NCBI RefSeq assembly: GCF_009711345.1
Contig: NZ_SMMA01000066.1
Span: 244,564 to 308,563 of the forward strand
Length of the DNA stretch: 64,000 nt
Source: Pseudovibrio flavus
GTDB lineage: Bacteria > Pseudomonadota > Alphaproteobacteria > Rhizobiales > Stappiaceae
Direction: 5' to 3'
Positions 13,575 to 21,829 of the stretch are shown one piece after another. The translations under genes were made by a program, and so were the position numbers. Every line of letters starts with the position of its first letter. Position 1 is the first letter of the stretch. The notes below the pieces were generated by a model that ran no database searches, was not told the origin of the DNA, and saw only the letters and a program-made list of their open reading frames with translations.

Positions 13575-16010
13575 ATGGTATCTTCATCCGGCTTGCCGAA
13601 GAATGGCGATGCGCGCGACCTTCAAACAAACGATATGGCACACCAGCCAAGAGCTGGCGGTATTGCTGCGCGGGCTATGGCAGCGCGCCGTTCCAATGTG
13701 CCTTCCTATATTGAAGGGTTGAACGCCGAGCAGCGCCACGCAGTGGAGACCATTGACGGGCCTGTGCTGGTGCTTGCTGGTGCCGGAACCGGTAAAACCC
13801 GCGTTCTGACTACGCGTATCGCCCATATCATGAATATGGGTAAGGCTGGCCCTAACCAGATCCTCGCTGTAACCTTTACCAACAAAGCTGCACGCGAGAT
13901 GAAGCATCGTATTGCGAGTTCGCTGGGCAATCACGTTGAAGGGATGGCATGGCTTGGCACGTTCCACGCAATCTGCGTGAAGATTTTGCGCCGCCACTCC
14001 GAGCTTGTGAGCCTGACCTCCTCATTCTCCATTCTGGATACTGACGACCAGATCCGCCTCATCAAGCAGATTATTCAGGCTGAAGGTATCGACGAGAAGC
14101 GCTGGACTGCAAAGACCTTTGCAGGAATGCTGGATAGCTGGAAAAACCGAGGCCTGACGCCGGAGCGCGTTTCCTTTGGTGAAGCCAATGCCTTTGCAAA
14201 TGGTAAGGGTCGCAGGCTCTATGAGCTTTATCAGGAACGCCTTTCCATTCTGAACGCCTGTGACTTCGGCGATCTGCTGCTTCACTGCATTACCATTTTC
14301 CAAAAGCATCCTGACGTGCTGAAAGACTATCAGCGTCGCTTCCGCTATATGCTGGTGGACGAGTATCAGGATACTAACATCGCCCAGTATCTGTGGCTGC
14401 GTTTGCTGGCGCAGGGTAACTCCAATGTTTGCTGCGTAGGCGATGATGACCAGTCTATCTACGGTTGGCGCGGTGCTGAAGTTGATAATATCCTTCGTTT
14501 CGAGCAGGACTTCCCGGGTGCGGAGGTTATTCGCCTCGAACGCAACTACCGCTCGACGAGCCATATCCTCGCTGCGGCCTCTCACCTGATCTCTCATAAT
14601 CAGGGCCGCCTTGGTAAAACGCTCTTTACCGATCAGATCGGCGCAGATGAAGAGTTGGTGAGTGTTGCTTCTGCTTGGGACAGTCAGGAAGAAGCGCGTG
14701 CTATCGGCGAAGAGATCGAGAACCTTCAGCGCCAAGGGCATATGCTCAACGAGATCGCCATTCTCGTGCGCGCGTCCTACCAGATGCGCGAGTTTGAAGA
14801 TCGCTTCATCACGCTGGGCCTGAACTACCGCGTTATCGGTGGGCCGCGCTTCTATGAGCGTCAGGAAATCCGCGATGCGCTGGCCTATTTCCGCTGTGTG
14901 ATGCAGATGACCGACGACCTTGCCTTTGAGCGGATCGTGAACAAGCCAAAGCGTGGCTTGGGTGAGGCGACTATCAAGCTTCTGCATGAGTATGCTCGAG
15001 AGAGCCAGATACCGCTCATGCAGGCTGCGGCCGAGTTGACGCAGACTGAAGAGATGCGGCCGAAAGCCCGCAAGTCTCTGGCTGACCTGCTGGGGCAGTT
15101 TGATCTGTGGCGCACGCAGCTCGACACCATGAGCCATACAGAGCTTGCTGAAATTATTCTGGACGAGAGCGGCTATACGCAGATGTGGCGTGAAGATCGT
15201 TCTGCGGAGGCTCCGGGCCGTCTGGACAACTTGAAAGAACTCATCCGTTCTATGGAGGAGTTCGAGAGTCTTGGTGGCTTCCTTGAGCATATCTCGCTGG
15301 TTATGGACCGCGATAGCGAGGAAGGCGAAGACGCCGTTTCCATCATGACGCTGCACTCGGCTAAAGGTCTTGAGTTTGACAGCGTGTTCCTGCCGGGCTG
15401 GGAAGAGGGTGTGTTCCCGAACCAGCGCGCGCTTGATGAAACCGGTATGGCGGGGCTGGAAGAGGAGCGCCGTCTGGCCTATGTGGGCGTAACCCGTGGT
15501 CGCCAGCGCGTGAAGATCTGGTTCACCTCGAACCGCCGCATTCATGGGTCCTGGCAGTCTTCTATTCCATCGCGGTTCCTTGACGAGCTTCCATCCGATA
15601 ATATCGAGATTGTGGAACAGAACTCGACCTACGGCGGCTATGGTTCATCCGGCGCTGGTGGCGGGTATGGCGCAAGTCGCTTTGATAACGCAGACCACTT
15701 CAATAACTCCTATTCCACACCGGGTTGGAAACGTGCGCAGCAAGCGCAGGCTGGTGGTTACGGGCAAGGGCGCTATCATGGCGGAAACCAGACCCGCAGA
15801 GCGCAGCGCGCCGGTCCTAAGACCATTGAAGGTGAGCTGGTTGCCAAGTCCATTACCAGTGATGCATCCGCGTTTAGCGTGGGCCAGCGGATCTTCCATA
15901 TGAAGTTCGGATATGGTCACGTGGAGACGATTGAAGGCAATAAGCTGACTGTAGAATTTGAAAAAGCGGGCCGCAAAAAAGTGCTGGATGGCTTTGTAGA
16001 GCCAGCCTAA
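13575..16010 (+). CDS. uvrD: ATP-dependent 3'-5' DNA helicase UvrD/PcrA
   Basis: Superfamily 1A helicase used in nucleotide-excision and mismatch repair. Seen motifs: Walker A AGAGTGKT at 68-75, motif Ia TFTNKAAREM, Walker B LVDEYQDTN, motif III DDDQSIYGWRGA, motif IV RLERNYRS, motif V TLHSAKGLEFD and motif VI RLAYVGVTRGRQR. A Gly/Tyr/Ser-rich stretch (about 690-740) links to a C-terminal Tudor-like segment (FSVGQRIFHMKFGYGHVETIEG), as in PcrA/UvrD. The first 40 residues look unstructured; ATG at 13635 is an alternative start. Confidence 0.95.
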   Translation: MVSSSGLPKNGDARDLQTNDMAHQPRAGGIAARAMAARRSNVPSYIEGLNAEQRHAVETIDGPVLVLAGAGTGKTRVLTTRIAHIMNMGKAGPNQILAVTFTNKAAREMKHRIASSLGNHVEGMAWLGTFHAICVKILRRHSELVSLTSSFSILDTDDQIRLIKQIIQAEGIDEKRWTAKTFAGMLDSWKNRGLTPERVSFGEANAFANGKGRRLYELYQERLSILNACDFGDLLLHCITIFQKHPDVLKDYQRRFRYMLVDEYQDTNIAQYLWLRLLAQGNSNVCCVGDDDQSIYGWRGAEVDNILRFEQDFPGAEVIRLERNYRSTSHILAAASHLISHNQGRLGKTLFTDQIGADEELVSVASAWDSQEEARAIGEEIENLQRQGHMLNEIAILVRASYQMREFEDRFITLGLNYRVIGGPRFYERQEIRDALAYFRCVMQMTDDLAFERIVNKPKRGLGEATIKLLHEYARESQIPLMQAAAELTQTEEMRPKARKSLADLLGQFDLWRTQLDTMSHTELAEIILDESGYTQMWREDRSAEAPGRLDNLKELIRSMEEFESLGGFLEHISLVMDRDSEEGEDAVSIMTLHSAKGLEFDSVFLPGWEEGVFPNQRALDETGMAGLEEERRLAYVGVTRGRQRVKIWFTSNRRIHGSWQSSIPSRFLDELPSDNIEIVEQNSTYGGYGSSGAGGGYGASRFDNADHFNNSYSTPGWKRAQQAQAGGYGQGRYHGGNQTRRAQRAGPKTIEGELVAKSITSDASAFSVGQRIFHMKFGYGHVETIEGNKLTVEFEKAGRKKVLDGFVEPA

Positions 16011-16126
16011 AGCCAAATTGCGAAAAAAGTAGACGGGGAGGGGGTTCTGCTACCTGTTAGGGGTAGTCATTGGCCCCCTCCCTTTGTATATGGCTCTACC
16101 AACGACACCAGAACTGGAGCATTTGA

Positions 16127-17029
16127 ATGGCAACTATCCGCGTACGCATTCCCAAGCCCGAGCCAGAGGCGAAGGCCCTTGCGGATATTATGGAGATGAT
16201 TTTTGAAGACGAGGGCTACCCTGTCGCGATCTTTGAAAACTCCGAGGATGGCCTGATCTGGACTGCCGAAGTTCTGGTTCTGGATTCTACTGTTGATGAG
16301 GCGCGTACTTTCGTTGAAGCACGCCTTGCAGATCACCTTGAAGGTGGCAAGCTGCCTGAAGATGCTGAAGTTGAAGTGCTGCCGGAGATCAACTGGGTTG
16401 CCAAGTCTCTGGAAGGTTTGAAGCCGGTTCGCGCTGGTCGCTTTGTGGTGCATGGCGCTCACGACCGTGACAAGGTACAGGCCCATGAGCTGAGCATCGA
16501 GATTGAAGCTGCACAGGCATTCGGCACTGGCCACCATGGTACTACCGCGGGCTGCTTGTTGGAGCTCGACCGCCTACTGAGCCGCCATACCTATAAGAAG
16601 ATGGTTGATATCGGCACCGGTACCGGCGTTCTGGCTATTGCGCTTGCCATGCTTTCCAACCGTCAGGTTCTGGCAAGTGACATTGACCCGATCGCGACTG
16701 AAGCGGCTATCGACAACGCCAAGAAAAACGGCGTAGGCCCTCTGGTTCGTGCGTTTACCGCAGGTGGTGTAAGTGATCGCCGCTTTGCTGAATACGGTCC
16801 GTTTGATCTGGCTGTTGCCAACATTCTGGCAAAGCCGCTGCAGCAGATGTCTACCGAGCTGTCTGCACGTATGGCTGCCAAGTCTGTTCTGGTTCTTTCA
16901 GGTCTGCGTATTGAGCATGGCCCACGTATTATCTCTGCCTATGCGCAGCATGGCTATCGTCTGGTTCGTCGCGGCGAGATTGATGGCTGGCTGACCCTCA
17001 CGCTGGTACGCGGTGATTGGAACCCGTAA
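16127..17029 (+). CDS. prmA: Ribosomal protein L11 methyltransferase PrmA
   Basis: S-adenosylmethionine-dependent enzyme that trimethylates L11. The N-terminal substrate-recognition domain is followed by the typical FGTGHHGTTAGCLLEL and the SAM-binding motif VDIGTGTGVLAIAL, then the N-I-L-A-K-P-L motif that replaces the usual NPPY. Length (300 residues) is normal. GGAG precedes the ATG by about 8 bases. A strong bidirectional terminator follows 31 bases after the stop. Confidence 0.95.
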   Translation: MATIRVRIPKPEPEAKALADIMEMIFEDEGYPVAIFENSEDGLIWTAEVLVLDSTVDEARTFVEARLADHLEGGKLPEDAEVEVLPEINWVAKSLEGLKPVRAGRFVVHGAHDRDKVQAHELSIEIEAAQAFGTGHHGTTAGCLLELDRLLSRHTYKKMVDIGTGTGVLAIALAMLSNRQVLASDIDPIATEAAIDNAKKNGVGPLVRAFTAGGVSDRRFAEYGPFDLAVANILAKPLQQMSTELSARMAAKSVLVLSGLRIEHGPRIISAYAQHGYRLVRRGEIDGWLTLTLVRGDWNP

Positions 17030-17059
17030 GGCGGTTCTCTCAGTTACAATTTAAGCAAC

Positions 17060-17092
17060 AAAAAAGGGGCCTTAGAGAAAGGCCCCTTTTTT
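17060..17092. terminator. Bidirectional intrinsic terminator after prmA
   Basis: A-run, GGGGCCT (17066-17072), short loop, AGGCCCC (17080-17086), then six T. It works on both strands, ending prmA on the plus strand and the DUF1127 transcript on the minus strand. Confidence 0.9.
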
Positions 17093-17143
17093 GTTTGGGA
17101 GGATTTGGAAGGTGACTGAGAATGCTTTGTTTTTATTTCTTGA

Positions 17144-17205
17144 TTGCCTGCATCTCGCTTTCAGGAATTATTGTTGTTTTTGACCTGAAAGGGAGCTGCA
17201 GGCAA
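17144..17205 (-). other. Long near-perfect hairpin immediately 3' of a DUF1127 gene
   Basis: Arms 17144-17165 and 17184-17205 are 22 bases each and pair at 20 of 22 positions around an 18-base AT-rich loop. On the minus strand it begins 11 bases after the DUF1127 stop and precedes the shared terminator. A stable 3'-UTR stem such as this could block exonucleases or be cut out as a small RNA; no U-run follows it. Confidence 0.65.
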
Positions 17206-17216
17206 ATGCCTGACCA

Positions 17217-17420
17217 TTAGCGGTGCAGTTCTTTGAGGAGTTCTTCACGGCTGAAGCCAGCGTTAGCAAGAAGTTTGTCATCGAGCTTAAGAAGTTCTGG
17301 GTAAACGCGGGAGCGAACCTGAGCCTGATACAGAGCTTCAAAGAAGTTTTTTACTTTGTCGCCGAAGGATGTGTGTTCGGTGGTACAGTGAGCGTCGTGG
17401 TGAAGACTAGCGAAAGCCAT
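17217..17420 (-). CDS. DUF1127 family small protein (copy A)
   Basis: A 67-residue protein of the small alphaproteobacterial DUF1127 (YjiS-like) type. After a variable N-terminus comes an arginine-containing helix (ALYQAQVRSRVYPELLKLDD) and the closing pattern LANAGFSREELLKEL, which matches the L-x-D-x-G-x-x-R-x-E-L motif of the family. The ATG is preceded by AAAGGAAAAAGAAA, an excellent ribosome site. Some DUF1127 proteins in rhodobacters and rhizobia bind RNA or affect RNA turnover; its function here is not known. Confidence 0.75.
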   Translation of the reverse strand: MAFASLHHDAHCTTEHTSFGDKVKNFFEALYQAQVRSRVYPELLKLDDKLLANAGFSREELLKELHR

Positions 17421-17587
17421 TTTCTTTTTCCTTTGTTTGCTTTGTTGTTTGTCTGTGATTGCTTTATCGCCCGATTCTAAATCGGTTTAAAGAGATAGGT
17501 TTGCATGGCTAGGTTGCATTATTTGCATGGGAAGGGTGCTTGCCTGTTCCTTAGCGTATAAGTGGCAGGCAGGCTATGTTTTGAAAT

Positions 17588-17623
17588 AAAAAAAGGCGCT
17601 GCAACCGAAATAGGTGCAGCGCC
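17588..17623 (-). terminator. Intrinsic terminator of the anti-SD RNA array
   Basis: Read on the minus strand, GGCGCTGCA (17623-17615), an 11-base loop, TGCAGCGCC (17603-17595) and seven T. The last CCTCCC motif abuts its 5' arm. Confidence 0.9.
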
Positions 17624-17743
17624 AGGGAGGAAGCGGGAAATATTCAAAGTAAAAAGAGAAACCCCCTGCTTCTGTGGGAGGAACGCCGTAGGTTGTGGGA
17701 GGCAACCGTGGCCTGTCAGAAGCAAGGGTTTTCGCGTGTCGTT

Positions 17744-17801
17744 GGGCTCTAGGGAGGAAGCTCGCCCAACTCTTTGGGTCGCCGGGCTCTAGGGAGGAAG
17801 C
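17744..17801. repeat. Two exact 18-base direct repeats inside the RNA array
   Basis: GGGCTCTAGGGAGGAAGC occurs at 17744-17761 and again at 17784-17801, a 40-base period. Each carries one anti-SD motif on the minus strand, which suggests that RNA units arose by local duplication. Confidence 0.9.
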
Positions 17802-17852
17802 GTGTCCGACTATTTTGGTAGCCTGTAAGCCAGGCTCGGGAATAACTCTAGG

Positions 17853-18047
17853 TTATTTCAGAAGTTCTGCGCGGGTAAAACCTGCCTTGTTCAAAGTAGC
17901 GTCGTCGAGGTGAGCCAGATAACGGTTAACTTCGCGCTGGATCTGAGCCTGACGTGCTTCGATTACGTTTTCAAAGAAGCGACGGATTGCAGATTTTTCA
18001 GCAGCTTTTACTTCGCCAAATACAGCGGTTACATCGGCCAGTGCCAT
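17853..18047 (-). CDS. DUF1127 family small protein (copy B)
   Basis: A 64-residue paralogue of the protein at 17217-17420. It begins MALADVTAVFGEVKAAEKSA, has the Arg-rich helix region (FENVIEARQAQIQREVNRYL) and closes with LDDATLNKAGFTRAELLK, the DUF1127 motif. The start at 18047 is fixed by AAGGA seven bases upstream; an in-frame ATG 48 bases earlier lacks a ribosome site. The anti-SD RNA array follows on the same strand without an intervening terminator, so protein and RNAs are probably one transcript, as in the CcsR locus of Rhodobacter. Confidence 0.78.
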   Translation of the reverse strand: MALADVTAVFGEVKAAEKSAIRRFFENVIEARQAQIQREVNRYLAHLDDATLNKAGFTRAELLK

Positions 18048-18355
18048 GGTGTTTGTCCTTTTAGGAAGAAGAGGCAGCGGTCTGTTAGGGCTCACTGCGG
18101 TGTGTTGTTCTTACGAGGGGACTTATGCTTTAAGTCGCTGAAAATAAAAATAGATAACTACGCATGACAGTTCTGCACTTTTTGCATACTCTGATATACA
18201 TATTCAAAAATGGTGCCTGTTTTTTCGCTTGGAAAGGCGTTGGAGTGGATGCGTTTTTGACTGCACGTTTTACTTTATTTCGCTAGGATTAGCTTAGTTT
18301 AGAAAAAACGCGCCTTAATATATCAAGAGATGCTGCTGCGGAGCGAATTGCCAAT
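18048..18355. other. Divergent intergenic region, DUF1127 copy B / M24B peptidase
   Basis: No gene seen. The stretch is AT-rich and must carry the promoter of the DUF1127-RNA unit (minus) and of the peptidase gene (plus). I could not settle on convincing -35/-10 pairs for either. Confidence 0.5.
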
Positions 18356-20176
18356 ATGTTCCAGAATTTCGAGCTGAAAAGTAACCGATCAGAGGGTCCA
18401 AAACGCCTTGAACTGCTTAGAAAAGAGCTTGCAGTGCATAACTTGGACGGTTTTTTGATCCCAAGGGCCGATGCTCATCAGGGCGAATATGTGCCGCCAG
18501 CCTATTGCCGGTTGGAATGGCTGACAGGTTTTACCGGTTCTGCCGGTGTTGCTGCGACGTTGAAAGATAAAGCAGCGATCTTCGTTGACGGTCGCTACAC
18601 CATTCAGGTGCGCAGTCAGGTTGATCTGGATGTGTTCGAGTATCAGCATCTTGTTGAGCAGCCGCTGAGCGAATGGCTGGGTAAGAACGTGCAAAAAGGT
18701 ATGCGCGTGGGTTATGACCCGATGCTGCATCCTGTCTCTCAGGTTCGTGTGCTGCAAAAGGCCGTGGAGAAAGCTGGCGGTGAGCTGGTTGCGGTAGAAG
18801 CCAACCTTGTTGATGCAGTGTGGGCTGACCGTCCTGCTGCGCCACTGGGCGCGGTGAACATTCACCCGATTGCCTATGCCGGTGAAAGCGCTTCTTCCAA
18901 GATCAACCGCATTGCTGCGCTTGTGAGCGAAAAGGAAGCTGATGCGGCACTGCTAACGCAGCCTGATTCCATCGCATGGCTTTTGAATATTCGCGGCTCT
19001 GACGTTGACCACACGCCGCTTCCACTTTCCTTTGCGATTTTGCCGACGTTCGGCAAGCCGACACTGTTTATCGAAGCGCCGAAGCTTTCTAACGAAGTTC
19101 GTGCTGAACTGAGCGAGCTTTGCCATATCGAAGAGCCAACCGCGCTTGTTGCAGCTCTTGCAAGTCTTGGCGCTGAAGGCAAAGCGGTACTGGTGGATGT
19201 GAGCCTTGCTGGCCAAGCGCTATACGATGCTGTTTTGAATGCTGGCGGCACCGTGGTGGAAGGCACTGAGCCTGTCCTCCTTCCAAAAGCTATCAAGAAC
19301 GCTGCCGAGATTGAAGGCGCACGTGCAGCTCACATTCGTGATGGTGCAGCCTTTGCGCGCTTCCTTGCTTGGTTTGAGCGTGAAGCACCGCTTGGCAAAC
19401 TGACCGAAGTGGCGGCAGCAAAAGCGCTTGAAGAGTTCCGCCGTGAGACCGGTGTGCTTAAGGATATTTCCTTCGACACCATTTCCGGCGCAGGCCCTAA
19501 TGGCGCAATCTGCCATTATCGTGTGAGCTACGATTCTGATCGTCCGATTGACCTGAACTCTTTGTATCTGATCGACTCTGGTGGTCAGTATGAAGACGGT
19601 ACCACTGATATCACCCGCACACTGGCGGTTGGTGCGGTGACTGCCGAGCAGCGTCGCCATTTCACCTTGGTGCTCAAGTGCCATATTTCTCTGGCAACAG
19701 CTCGCTTCCCAGTTGGTACGTGCGGTGCGCAGCTAGATACGCTGGCACGCATTGAGCTTTGGAAAGCCGGTCTGGACTTCGACCACGGCACGGGTCATGG
19801 CGTTGGGTCTTACCTCAGCGTGCATGAAGGGCCTGCTCGTATTGCCAAGATGAATAATGGCGTGAAGCTTGAAGCCGGTATGATCCTTTCTAACGAACCG
19901 GGTTATTACCGCGACGGTGAGTACGGCATTCGTATCGAGAACCTTGAGCTTGTCACTCCGGCAACCGATGTTGCTGGCGGCGATAAGCCAATGCTTGGCT
20001 TCCAGTCTCTAACCCTTGCGCCGATTGATCTGCGTTTGGTTGATGTGGACATGTTGCTGCCTTCCGAGCTGGAATGGCTGAACGGCTATCATGCACGCGT
20101 TTATGAAACCATCAGCCCGCTGGTTGATGAAGAAACCGCTGCATGGCTGAAGGAAGCGACCCGCGCGATTCCATAA
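18356..20176 (+). CDS. Xaa-Pro aminopeptidase, M24B family
   Basis: Cytoplasmic metallopeptidase that removes N-terminal residues preceding proline. The 606-residue protein has the long three-domain form: two creatinase-like N-terminal domains (GEYVPPAYCRLEWLTGFTGSAG; second around LLTQPDSIAWLLNIRGSD) and the pita-bread catalytic domain with metal ligands in LIDSGGQYEDGTTDITRT, GTGHGVGSYLSVHEGP and LSNEPGYYRDGEYGIRIEN. A C-terminal extension near LTLAPIDLRLVD is typical of this subfamily. An intrinsic terminator follows. Confidence 0.93.
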   Translation: MFQNFELKSNRSEGPKRLELLRKELAVHNLDGFLIPRADAHQGEYVPPAYCRLEWLTGFTGSAGVAATLKDKAAIFVDGRYTIQVRSQVDLDVFEYQHLVEQPLSEWLGKNVQKGMRVGYDPMLHPVSQVRVLQKAVEKAGGELVAVEANLVDAVWADRPAAPLGAVNIHPIAYAGESASSKINRIAALVSEKEADAALLTQPDSIAWLLNIRGSDVDHTPLPLSFAILPTFGKPTLFIEAPKLSNEVRAELSELCHIEEPTALVAALASLGAEGKAVLVDVSLAGQALYDAVLNAGGTVVEGTEPVLLPKAIKNAAEIEGARAAHIRDGAAFARFLAWFEREAPLGKLTEVAAAKALEEFRRETGVLKDISFDTISGAGPNGAICHYRVSYDSDRPIDLNSLYLIDSGGQYEDGTTDITRTLAVGAVTAEQRRHFTLVLKCHISLATARFPVGTCGAQLDTLARIELWKAGLDFDHGTGHGVGSYLSVHEGPARIAKMNNGVKLEAGMILSNEPGYYRDGEYGIRIENLELVTPATDVAGGDKPMLGFQSLTLAPIDLRLVDVDMLLPSELEWLNGYHARVYETISPLVDEETAAWLKEATRAIP

Positions 20177-20203
20177 TTGGCTATAGCGTCACAATAAAAA
20201 CAA

Positions 20204-20228
20204 GAGGGGGCATCTAGCCCCCTTTTTT
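20204..20228 (+). terminator. Intrinsic terminator after the M24B peptidase gene
   Basis: GAGGGGG, 7-base loop, CCCCCTT followed by TTTTT, about 30 bases after the stop codon. Confidence 0.88.
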
Positions 20229-20290
20229 GTTGGAGTAGGCAAGGGACTGTGTCGCTCCTAGATTCATTGCAGCGGTGTGGAGGTGCGCCC

Positions 20291-21325
20291 ATGAGAGCAA
20301 TGGATTTAGTAAAGACGCCTTGGTGGATGCTGGATATCGCATTGGGGGGCAAATCGTTTCGAGATAACGGGCTGATTGGCAGCAAGCGGCTGAATGAGCG
20401 CGGCTTTCATATCAAGCGTATTGAGTTGGCAGAGCGTATGGCAATTTCCCGCCGCCGCGGTCTTACTCAGCTTCTTGAGCCGCAAGACCGTGCAGCGTTT
20501 GAGGAGAACGGTTTTATCCTTCGGCATAACGCATTGCCTGAGCAGACCTTCAAGCGACTTCTGGAACAGGTTGAAGATACGCCCTTGCCAGCGCGGGAAA
20601 TGAAGCAGGGTGGAACGGTAACACGGTTCATTCCTGTTGGGCCTGAGCAATGCAAGAAACTGTCGGGATTGGGTGAGGCGGTTGCGCTCCCTTTATTTCA
20701 GGGCGGCCTGCGTTATGTAGCTTCGCGTGATGCAGAGCCTATGGTTTATCTGCATACTGTGCTTTCCAATCCAGAGCAGGATAAACGCGACCCACAAACC
20801 CACTTCCACTCGGATACATTCTTCCCCACTGCAAAGGCGTGGCTGTTCCTGAAGGATGTAGAGATGGAGGATGGGCCATTCCATTACGTTCCCGGATCTC
20901 ACAGGCTTACAAGCGGAAGACGTAAGTGGGAGTATGAGCAAAGCCTTATCGCTGCTGAGCATAAGAACAAGCTGCATGCAGTAGGTTCATTCAGGGCTTC
21001 TCTTGCCGAGCTTGAGCGGATGGGCTTTGGAGAGCCAGTCCCCATGAACGTTCCGGCAAACACTCTGGTAATTGCCGATACGCATGGTTTCCACGCTAGG
21101 GGGATCAGTACGCGCCCTTGTGTGCGTCTTGGTCTTTATGGCTCGCTGCGCCGCAACCCTTATGCGCCGTGGGTGGGAATGGATTTGCTTTCTCTGCCAC
21201 CGCTCGGAGCTCGGCAGGCACATCTATCTGCCGCGCACCAAAACCTTGTTGCGAGGCTGAAGGGCAAAGCGCCATCACTTATGGATGTTGGGGAAGTAAG
21301 GGCCAGCGCAGCAGCTCTGCGCTAG
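20291..21325 (+). CDS. Phytanoyl-CoA dioxygenase (PhyH) family protein, paralogue 1
   Basis: Predicted Fe(II)/2-oxoglutarate oxygenase of 344 residues. The metal triad is visible: H-S-D in THFHSDTFFP (codons at 20807-20815) and the distal His in DTHGFHARG (21092-21094), with a downstream Arg in RPCVRLGLYGSLRRNP that could bind 2-oxoglutarate. The N-terminal pattern (KSFRDNGLIGSKRLNERGFHIKR) closely matches the protein at 34895-35965, so the two are paralogues. The start ATG 20291 follows GGAGG at 20279-20283. Substrate unknown. The 3' end of the gene is duplicated downstream. Confidence 0.82.
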   Translation: MRAMDLVKTPWWMLDIALGGKSFRDNGLIGSKRLNERGFHIKRIELAERMAISRRRGLTQLLEPQDRAAFEENGFILRHNALPEQTFKRLLEQVEDTPLPAREMKQGGTVTRFIPVGPEQCKKLSGLGEAVALPLFQGGLRYVASRDAEPMVYLHTVLSNPEQDKRDPQTHFHSDTFFPTAKAWLFLKDVEMEDGPFHYVPGSHRLTSGRRKWEYEQSLIAAEHKNKLHAVGSFRASLAELERMGFGEPVPMNVPANTLVIADTHGFHARGISTRPCVRLGLYGSLRRNPYAPWVGMDLLSLPPLGARQAHLSAAHQNLVARLKGKAPSLMDVGEVRASAAALR

Positions 21326-21506
21326 CCGTTCGCTTTCAGAGCATGGATTTGCTTTCTCTACCACCGTTAGGGGCTCGGCAGGCACATCTATCTGCCGCGC
21401 ACCAAAACCTTGTTGCGAGGCTGAAGGGCAAAGCGCCATCACTTATGGATGTTGGGGAAGTAAGGGCCAGCGCAGCAGCTCTGCGCTAGCCGTTTTCTTT
21501 CAGAGC
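21179..21506. repeat. 164-bp tandem duplication of the PhyH gene 3' end
   Basis: Bases 21179-21342 (last 49 codons of the PhyH gene including its stop, the intergenic bases and the last bases of the azlD reading frame) recur at 21343-21506. The copies differ at six positions. Four lie within 15 bases near the left end and are all synonymous in the PhyH frame (ctg/cta, ctc/tta, gga/ggg); two lie after the stop. About 125 bases in the middle are identical. The unit is not a multiple of three, and copy 2 has no start of its own, so it is non-coding debris. Confidence 0.95.
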
Positions 21507-21829
21507 ATTGTCGCAAGCGGTGTTAGGCGCAGCAGTGCCACTGTTGTAACGCCAAGGGCTATTGCAGGCAGCAATGGAAGGCGCAGGGCAGCAAGGGCGG
21601 TCACGATTGTGCCAGCGGTTTCTGGAATGCCTGTTGCGATAGCGGTAGGTGCCACGATGGACATGAGGATGGCAGGCGGCACTGCTTTAAGTGCTGCCTC
21701 AACGCGTCCTGTCAGGTGAAAGAAGCGCAGTAGCACAAGGCCACCAAGGCGGGTGGCGTAGGTGCCCACGGCCATAGCTACAATCGTCAGGAAAGTTGCC
21801 AGATCAACGGCGTACCATGGTTCAGCCAT
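21500..21829 (-). CDS. azlD: AzlD-type branched-chain amino-acid exporter subunit
   Basis: A small hydrophobic protein of 109 residues with about four membrane segments (VDLATFLTIVAMAVGTYATRLGG, AVPPAILMSIVAPTAI and two more), matching the AzlD/YgaH partner of the AzlC/YgaZ export permease. Its start at 21829 overlaps the azlC end by 8 bases, so the two are translationally coupled. It converges on the PhyH gene; its stop codon lies inside copy 2 of the 164-bp repeat. Confidence 0.85.
   Translation of the reverse strand: MAEPWYAVDLATFLTIVAMAVGTYATRLGGLVLLRFFHLTGRVEAALKAVPPAILMSIVAPTAIATGIPETAGTIVTALAALRLPLLPAIALGVTTVALLRLTPLATML

Larger units (their letters stand above)
17588..17852 (-). ncRNA. 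Anti-Shine-Dalgarno small-RNA array (CcsR/cuckoo-like) in the DUF1127 3' region
   Basis: On the minus strand, directly after the DUF1127 copy B stop, the sequence holds five CCTCCC motifs complementary to ribosome-binding sites. As plus-strand GGGAGG they are at 17792-17797, 17752-17757, 17697-17702, 17676-17681 and 17625-17630. The third lies exactly in the 7-base loop of a 5-bp hairpin (17691-17707). A longer GCTTCTG/CAGAAGC stem encloses motifs three and four. The array ends in a strong terminator. In Rhodobacter sphaeroides CcsR1-4 RNAs with CCUCCUCCC loops are co-transcribed with a DUF1127 gene, and rhizobia have related cuckoo RNAs. Function here is inference; boundaries of single RNAs are unknown. 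Confidence 0.72.

Noticed and set aside
17744..17801. Possible CRISPR repeats
   Set aside because: Only two exact copies of an 18-base element with 22-base spacing, no cas genes; they fit anti-SD RNA units.
21118..21489. Open frame running through the second copy of the PhyH 3' end
   Set aside because: It starts out of frame inside the PhyH gene and enters copy 2 only because the repeat length is not a multiple of three; no ribosome site.
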